This document shows, piece by piece, positions 59,287 to 64,000 of a stretch of DNA of 64,000 nt. Each line of letters begins with the position of its first letter. Within the stretch, counting starts at the first letter, position 1. The stretch lies in assembly GCF_014779595.1 (NCBI RefSeq), contig NZ_JACXZT010000018.1, positions 62,001 through 126,000 of the forward strand, read 5' to 3'. The position numbers and the translations under genes are program-made. Source of the DNA: Halomonas sp. ML-15 (GTDB lineage Bacteria; Pseudomonadota; Gammaproteobacteria; Pseudomonadales; Halomonadaceae). The notes under the pieces were generated by a model. The model saw nothing but the letters and a program-made list of their open reading frames with translations. It ran no database searches and was not told where the DNA came from.

Positions 59287-59514
59287 GATGGGCTGCCCCT
59301 ATCGGATGAGTCGTGAAAACCCGACGAATCCCTTTCGGGGACTCGCTTGCGTATTCGATTTCACTCATCGCAGGGTCACGGTAGCCAGGCTTGACATCGT
59401 GCCGCCGCCGGCGACAATGCCAAGGCACCGCGCCCCGGGCCCAAGGCCCGTGGCGCGGTGATCAAAGGTTGCGGCAAGGGGACTCCCCTTGCCTTTTTTA
59501 TTATGTGGCGATGC
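59287..59514 (-). promoter_or_regulatory. hasA-hasD intercistronic region with two hairpins
   Basis: Two strong stem-loops lie here: CACCGCGCC paired with GGCGCGGTG (59428-59462) and GGCAAGGGG paired with CCCCTTGCC (59475-59495). The second is followed by TTTTTT only on the plus strand. On the minus strand they act more like stabilising or partially terminating stems. Such structures after hemophore genes let hasA be made in excess over its exporter. Confidence 0.6.
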
Positions 59515-60129
59515 TCAGGCAGCCAGGGCGAAATCGACGTCGCTGGTATCGGCCACGCCGGTGGTAGAGACATCTCCTGCCAGGCCCGCCAGTTCCAGAT
59601 CGGCGAAGGTAGAGTTCACCGACAGATTGTAGCCATCGAGAATCTCGTTGATGACGCCCTCAAGAGCGGTGGTGTCACCCCCCATCAGGCCCCATACCAC
59701 TTCATGGACGATATTGTCTTGGCCTTCGCTCAACTCGCCGAACAGGCCAAGGCCGCTGAGGTCGAGATGCGTTTCATCAAGTGCGAAGTTACCATCACCG
59801 GTCGACTGCCAATCCTCCAAGTCGGCACCGAACGCCAGCGAGTCCAGTGAACCATACAAAGTATGGAAAGGCAGATCACCAAACAGCGTATAGGTGAGCT
59901 CGTTGCCATCCGCCGCACCGGCAATAAACGAGAAATCTTCGATATCGCCAAGCTCGGAGGCAACAGCGTACTCGGTGCCCTGCAGCGGCCCCGGGAAGGT
60001 ATCCTCGCTATTGAACCAGCTGTTGTACTCGTGGCCATCCTGAGCAAAGAAGTCACTAAAGTCGCTGAAGAAATCCGCCAGCGTGCTGGAAGCAGTAAGG
60101 TTACCGCCATACTCTACAAAGAAGGACAT
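59515..60129 (-). CDS. hasA: secreted heme-binding hemophore HasA
   Basis: This 204-residue protein matches HasA hemophores. It has no N-terminal signal peptide. The conserved strand Leu-Thr-Tyr80-Thr-Leu-Phe and His89-Thr-Leu-Tyr-Gly provide the tyrosine heme ligand and its hydrogen-bonded histidine (Tyr75 and His83 in Serratia HasA), with one extra residue between them here. The distal loop holds His33, a candidate second ligand. Ile-Val-His-Glu-Val-Val-Trp-Gly-Leu-Met and Leu-Ser-Val-Asn-Ser-Thr-Phe are also conserved. The C-terminus, Asp-Phe-Ala-Leu-Ala-Ala, is a type I export signal. AGGAGATGTAAAC precedes the ATG. Confidence 0.92.
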   Translation of the reverse strand: MSFFVEYGGNLTASSTLADFFSDFSDFFAQDGHEYNSWFNSEDTFPGPLQGTEYAVASELGDIEDFSFIAGAADGNELTYTLFGDLPFHTLYGSLDSLAFGADLEDWQSTGDGNFALDETHLDLSGLGLFGELSEGQDNIVHEVVWGLMGGDTTALEGVINEILDGYNLSVNSTFADLELAGLAGDVSTTGVADTSDVDFALAA

Positions 60130-60159
60130 GTTTACATCTCCTGTATTGCCTAGTTGAAT

Positions 60160-60207
60160 GGAGCAGCAATATGCTCCGCTATTCTGACCACCGGCGAGCC
60201 GGCGGTC
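60160..60207 (-). promoter_or_regulatory. two hairpins between hasR and hasA
   Basis: The 100-bp gap between hasR and hasA has a ten-base-pair stem (60186-60207, GACCACCGGC with GCCGGCGGTC, one mismatch) and a six-base-pair stem (60160-60177, GGAGCA with TGCTCC). Neither has a T-run. They may attenuate read-through or stabilise the hasA message, whose ribosome-binding site lies just downstream. Confidence 0.5.
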
Positions 60208-60229
60208 GGAATTCTGGTGTTTACCTCCA

Positions 60230-62947
60230 TCAGAAGCGGTACTCGGCCCCTGCTATTACCGTTCGCCCCGGTGATGGACTCAAGACTTGAACATCCCCCA
60301 TGGGAATGCCGTAGGCTTCGTCACGCAGGTTATCCACGGTCAGGTTGAGTCGTAGATTCTCCGTCGGGGTATAAACGGCATAGAAGTCGGTGACGTTATA
60401 CGGCTGAATGGTCCCATCACGAGTGGAGTTATAAACGCCTACATCCGAGCGCAGCTGCTTATGCCCCGAGGAGTAGCGATGGCGCAGGCCGACATCCAGA
60501 CGCTGGTTAAAGGCTCGAGTGCCCAACTGCAGCGTATAGACCTGCCGCGGTGGCAGGGGATAATAGAATAATCCAACACGATTGCATGTTGTGTCATATC
60601 TTGGGTTGTTCGAGGGAGAACAACTGTTTCCGCCGAGAGTATTCGCGTCATAAACCAAGTTGGAAGACATCTCAGTATCGGTATAGCTTGCCCGGCCATA
60701 CACCCTGCCGGTGTCGTAGCTCAGCTCGACCTCGAATCCCTCGCTGTCCACTGGCGATTCGACATTGACAAAACCCACGAGTTGAAGAGAAGTCCTGCAG
60801 AGTTGATTGGTTCTGGGCGGGCAGATCCCTGCCATTCCCATGAAGTCCTCGGTACGGGTAGTGAAGTAGCTGACTTTGGCACGCAGGCGGTCGCCATCGA
60901 GGAACAGGTCATCGAACATCAGGTTGCTGCCCACCTCCCAGGTCTCCGAACGCTCCGGCCCGAGATCGGGACTGGGAAAGACCCGGGTTCTATCATTTAC
61001 ATAGAGATGGTCACCACCCGCCAGGGCCTGGGTGATCGTCGGTGGCCGCCAGCTCTTGCCCCAGTTGGCGTAGAGCTGCCAGGGCTCGAAGGGCTTGATC
61101 GCAATACCAAGATTGGGCGAGAAGGCGCCCTGTGACGATTCAGCTTCGGCGCTCTGTTCGCGCTGGCCTGCTGGTAAAAGCGGGTTTTCATATTCCGCTT
61201 CTCCCGTCAGTTCATAGTGGTCGTAGCGTAAGCCGGCTTGCAGGGTAAGCCACTCATTGTGCTCGAGGCTCAGTGAGTTGAAGACGTTGCTGAGCCAGCG
61301 CTCGCCCTCGGGGTTCATGCGCTCCAACCCACTAGCATAGTCGGTATTGGTCTCTCTCGATCCCGAGGCGCGGGGCGACGTCTCGTCTTTGCTAATATCG
61401 AAACCATAGTTCCAGGTCACGTCGAAGCCGGGGATAGTAAAGCGGGCGTTGTTCTCCGCGGTTATCCCATAGGTCTCGGTGCGGGTCCGCGAGTTAAAAC
61501 CACCGGGCATGAGTGGCTTTGCGAAATCCGGTAAATCTTCGAAACGGTCAGGATACTCCTGATCGTTGCGGGTATCGACATAGTAAAGTCTGGTATCCAG
61601 TGCTAGCCAATCGCTATCGGGACGCCATTCATGACCGATGGAGAAGGTGCTTGTCTCGACCTTATTGCTGGTAGGGAAAATGTCAGCATCTGGGTGGCTA
61701 TAGCCGAGGCTAGACGATGCCGTATCGAACTCAAACTCGCTACGCAGCGCGCTCAGGCTCAGGCGCTGGGTGTCGGTGAGACGGAAGCCCCCCTTGAGCA
61801 AGCCACTGCGCCGCTCTTGACGCGTGATAGCCACGAGATCCCCTTCGTTTTCGTAGCCTTTGTTAGTAGGGTTGCTATAGCTGTAATTCACTCGCCCATA
61901 CTGCCCGCGGCTGCCTGCCCTGAATTCCCCCTTCCGCATCTGGCTATAGCCGGCCAGTAACTCGACGTCATTACCGGCTCTGAAACCAGCTACCACACTG
62001 CCATCGTAGTCGTTGCCCTGGCTGTACTTGCCTATCCCGGTGGAACCGCGCAGCCTCACGCCTCGCTCTTCGCCCTCGGCGATAATGTCATCGACGCCCA
62101 CGGTACGGAAATTGGCGCTGCCAGCAAGCGTGCCGCCACTACCCAAGGACGCAGATGGCCCCTTTTCGATGATGACATCGCTAATGAATTCGGGATCGAT
62201 AAAGGCTTCACCGTTGCGCTGTTGGTGACCACTGATCGCATAGTTCTGCCTCGCACCGTCGACCATCATATTGACCCGACCGAAGTCCTGCATGCCGCGA
62301 ATATTGAGCGCCAGGCCCGGCGTCTGATAATTCATCGAGGCATTGACCCCCGGCGTCTCCTGGAGGATTTCCGCGATATGCCGGGGAGGGTGTCTATCGA
62401 TCTGCTCGCGGGTGATCACGTTCACCGAGCGCGCTTCGTGGTAGACCCAGTCGTCACCAAGGCGGTCGGCTTCGACCGTCAAGGTGCTGAACTCGATTTG
62501 ATCGTCTACGCTGGTCATCGTTGCCGGCTGCGGCTCGACGATTTCCGCGGTGCGGTGGTTGCGGTACTCGATCTCCAGCCCCGTGCCACTCAGCAGGCTG
62601 CGCAGCGCCTCATCGGCGGTCATCTCGCCGCTAATGGCCGGTGCCGTGGCATCAATGGCTCGGGCATCCGGACGCAGTACCGAGATATTGGTGATGGCGG
62701 TAAACTCGCCTAACGAGTAGAGCAACGACTGTTCGGGCAGATCGAAGCGGTAACGCTGCTGGGCAAGCGGCTGGTTATCGCCCAGCTCCGACACTTCGCG
62801 ACTCTCCCCCGACTGCCCATGGGCCTCGCGCAACCCGACGAGCGCCACGAAAATCGCCAGCATCGCGACGATTCCCACCACCTCGGCGATCTTGCGATAG
62901 TGGCTTTTCCCCGCGCCGGGCAGCCTCCTCCTCTGTCCATGCTGCAT
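60230..62947 (-). CDS. hasR: TonB-dependent heme/hemophore receptor HasR with N-terminal signalling domain
   Basis: This receptor of about 905 residues has a basic N-terminus with a hydrophobic signal (about 22-47). A secretin/TonB short N-terminal (STN) domain follows (about 65-125), then a plug (about 155-280) and a 22-stranded barrel ending in Glu-Tyr-Arg-Phe. The STN domain is the part that signals to an anti-sigma factor in HasR-HasS-HasI systems. The ATG at 62947 has GGAGGGGG upstream; the open frame extends to a TTG at 63001. The gene order hasR, hasA, exporter is the classical has operon. Confidence 0.93.
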   Translation of the reverse strand: MQHGQRRRLPGAGKSHYRKIAEVVGIVAMLAIFVALVGLREAHGQSGESREVSELGDNQPLAQQRYRFDLPEQSLLYSLGEFTAITNISVLRPDARAIDATAPAISGEMTADEALRSLLSGTGLEIEYRNHRTAEIVEPQPATMTSVDDQIEFSTLTVEADRLGDDWVYHEARSVNVITREQIDRHPPRHIAEILQETPGVNASMNYQTPGLALNIRGMQDFGRVNMMVDGARQNYAISGHQQRNGEAFIDPEFISDVIIEKGPSASLGSGGTLAGSANFRTVGVDDIIAEGEERGVRLRGSTGIGKYSQGNDYDGSVVAGFRAGNDVELLAGYSQMRKGEFRAGSRGQYGRVNYSYSNPTNKGYENEGDLVAITRQERRSGLLKGGFRLTDTQRLSLSALRSEFEFDTASSSLGYSHPDADIFPTSNKVETSTFSIGHEWRPDSDWLALDTRLYYVDTRNDQEYPDRFEDLPDFAKPLMPGGFNSRTRTETYGITAENNARFTIPGFDVTWNYGFDISKDETSPRASGSRETNTDYASGLERMNPEGERWLSNVFNSLSLEHNEWLTLQAGLRYDHYELTGEAEYENPLLPAGQREQSAEAESSQGAFSPNLGIAIKPFEPWQLYANWGKSWRPPTITQALAGGDHLYVNDRTRVFPSPDLGPERSETWEVGSNLMFDDLFLDGDRLRAKVSYFTTRTEDFMGMAGICPPRTNQLCRTSLQLVGFVNVESPVDSEGFEVELSYDTGRVYGRASYTDTEMSSNLVYDANTLGGNSCSPSNNPRYDTTCNRVGLFYYPLPPRQVYTLQLGTRAFNQRLDVGLRHRYSSGHKQLRSDVGVYNSTRDGTIQPYNVTDFYAVYTPTENLRLNLTVDNLRDEAYGIPMGDVQVLSPSPGRTVIAGAEYRF

Positions 62948-62976
62948 ATGAAGTTCCCCCTCCGCACTGCAATTTA

Positions 62977-63001
62977 TTGAATGATTGTGCTTCTCATTCA
63001 A
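62977..63001. promoter_or_regulatory. dyad upstream of hasR, possible iron-regulatory site
   Basis: TTGAATGA and TCATTCAA form a perfect inverted pair with nine bases between them, 30 bp before the hasR ATG at 62947. The region is AT-rich and resembles an extended Fur-type palindrome, though the spacing differs from the classical 19-bp box. Confidence 0.45.
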
Positions 63002-63139
63002 ACAACGTCCGAGGCAGAGGGATTCCTCAACGATTCGAGAAAAAATGTGTGAAATAGCGGCGAAGCAGAGAGCGCTTCAGCGTTACGCTAGGGTGGCAGG
63101 CCAAGGCTCGGGGGGGCTCGAGCATCAACGGAGGACAGT

Positions 63140-63544
63140 GTGCCGAAAACGATACAAGCCGCTTGCGCCGTCATTCAGCGTGAGGATGGCGCCATCCTGA
63201 TGATAAAGCGCCTCAACCCGCCCGAAGCGGGCTTATGGTCCGTACCCGGCGGCAAAGTCGAGCCTGGGGAGAGTTTGCCTGCCGCCGCCGCCCGCGAGGC
63301 GTTCGAGGAGACGGGGTTGCACGTCGATGTTGGCCAACGTCTCTGGACGGCGCAGTTGGCCTTGGATGATGACCTCGTCTATGAGCTGCATGACTTTGCC
63401 GCGATCCCCACCGGCGGCGTACTACAAGCCGGTGACGACGCTGCCGACGTCCGCTGGGTGCCGGCCAGCCAGTTAGGCAGCCTGCCGATGGTCCCTGAAC
63501 TGCTCGATCACCTACGCGCCGCGGGACTGGCTCCCCGCCTGTAG
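63140..63544 (+). CDS. NUDIX hydrolase (ADP-ribose pyrophosphatase/MutT-like)
   Basis: This 134-residue protein has the full Nudix box: Gly-Gly-Lys-Val-Glu-Pro-Gly-Glu followed by Arg-Glu-Ala-Phe-Glu-Glu-Thr-Gly (about residues 37-59). It hydrolyses a nucleoside diphosphate linked to another moiety. The start is a GTG with GGAGG a few bases upstream. It lies between hasR and the heme oxygenase gene and points away from hasR. No functional link to heme is evident. Confidence 0.87.
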   Translation: MPKTIQAACAVIQREDGAILMIKRLNPPEAGLWSVPGGKVEPGESLPAAAAREAFEETGLHVDVGQRLWTAQLALDDDLVYELHDFAAIPTGGVLQAGDDAADVRWVPASQLGSLPMVPELLDHLRAAGLAPRL

Positions 63545-63577
63545 CTATCTCGTTGTCTCTACCGCGCGGTTGAGATA

Positions 63578-64000
63578 TCAACGAACCAGCGGACGAGCCA
63601 ACGCTTCAACATAGGCAAAGGCCTCCTTGGCTCCTGCGATCGCCTCGGCGATATCGGTCTCGGTCAGCGCTATCGCATCCAACTGCTGGGTAAAGTTGCG
63701 CCAGTGCAGGCCGCGGCCGTCGTCACTAGGCGCCAGGTGGCGAGCCCCATAGCTGGCAGACAGCCCCAGCTCGGCGGCGCGCTTGAACAGAAAGGCCGCC
63801 CCCAGATTGGAACCCTCGTTAACGTATAACCAACCCAGCAGATGAGACGGCGCCTCACTTAGCGGTACCTCAGTCGACCTGGCCTCGGCCCGCTGTTCGG
63901 CGTCGACACCTAGATCCTGGCAGTCGCCTACCACGGCGGCATATCGGCAGCGCAGGGTCAGGTCGAAGATCCAGTCGGCCAGCTGCGGATGTCGATAGCA
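63578..64000 (-). CDS. heme oxygenase, biliverdin-producing (5' end beyond the window)
   Basis: The open frame runs off the right edge; about 140 C-terminal residues are visible. Family segments are Leu-Arg-Cys-Arg-Tyr-Ala-Ala, Leu-Gly-Trp-Leu-Tyr-Val-Asn-Glu-Gly-Ser-Asn-Leu-Gly-Ala-Ala (distal helix with the Gly-rich kink) and Gly-Ala-Arg-His-Leu. It fits HemO/PigA-like heme oxygenases. The N-terminal part with the proximal His is outside the window. It would degrade heme imported by the Has system to biliverdin, CO and Fe2+. Its 3' end converges with the NUDIX gene. Confidence 0.85.
   Translation of the reverse strand, partial: CYRHPQLADWIFDLTLRCRYAAVVGDCQDLGVDAEQRAEARSTEVPLSEAPSHLLGWLYVNEGSNLGAAFLFKRAAELGLSASYGARHLAPSDDGRGLHWRNFTQQLDAIALTETDIAEAIAGAKEAFAYVEALARPLVR

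Noticed and set aside
59475-59501. The GGCAAGGGG/CCCCTTGCC hairpin as the intrinsic terminator of hasA
   Set aside because: The T-run follows the stem only on the plus strand, while hasA is on the minus strand; it cannot be a classical terminator for hasA.
1-64000. tRNA, rRNA, tmRNA, integrase or attachment sites
   Set aside because: Intergenic regions were read on both strands and no cloverleaf-like sequence, integrase gene or flanking direct repeat was recognised; a covariance-model search would be more sensitive.

Overview
The window is GC-rich chromosomal DNA (mid-60s % by eye, not computed) from a gammaproteobacterium, most likely a member of the Halomonadaceae (Halomonas and relatives). 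The reasons are acidic, salt-adapted proteins, a very high density of Na+-coupled and TRAP-type uptake systems, housekeeping genes of gammaproteobacterial type (purEK, ilvD, selO, yaeQ) and short palindromic intergenic repeats. The genus call is inference. No rRNA, tRNA, CRISPR array or prophage was seen. There is one MITE-like insertion (370-516) and one two-copy intergenic repeat family (about 7146-7316 and 22583-22786).

Layout. 1-2528 (+): the tail of an unseen gene, a MITE-like element, a cationic-amino-acid-type binding protein and an isoaspartyl-dipeptidase-like amidohydrolase that lacks one expected metal ligand. 2534-13023 (-): a nine-gene unidirectional run headed by a LysR regulator (dctQ, dctM, dctP, glutamine-synthetase-like ligase, aldehyde dehydrogenase, Fe-alcohol dehydrogenase, class I glutamine amidotransferase, cation/H+ antiporter). 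I read it as a gamma-glutamylation pathway for an imported amino alcohol. A gamma-glutamylcyclotransferase-fold gene lies divergently beside it. 13565-16535: a TraX-like membrane protein and a two-gene redox module (flavocytochrome-type membrane reductase plus a cytochrome-b5/FMN-binding protein) with an FNR/Anr-like box upstream. 16706-18724: PhoX phosphatase behind a Pho-box-like repeat. 18880-20811: a Tsx-like porin and a divergent LysR. 20815-22462: purE-purK. 22808-26374: TAXI-TRAP transporter with DUF1850. 26539: yaeQ.

27243-31754 (+): a small HTH protein, a FAD oxidoreductase of the type linked to SelD, and a PhnDCE-like ABC transporter of the putative selenate type. 31761-35654 (-): ilvD, then a TPP-riboswitch-controlled Na+ symporter and TenA. 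35944-38135: an unknown gene and selO. 38797-40691: a second Na+:solute symporter with a tiny partner protein. 40786-46784 (-): a second DctPQM TRAP system and a TctABC tripartite tricarboxylate transporter in tandem. 47159-53162: a DNA glycosylase, a small secreted repeat protein of unknown function, a kappa-class-GST-like protein, AraC/SDR/Atu4866, a 5'-nucleotidase and a YbaN-like protein.

53307-64000: iron and heme acquisition. This holds a siderophore-interacting reductase with a Fur-like site, cytochrome b561, a complete Has system (hasR, hasA and the type I exporter ABC/MFP/OMF, all on -), a NUDIX hydrolase and the start of a heme oxygenase cut by the window edge. Together these capture heme with a secreted hemophore, import it through HasR and open the ring to release iron.
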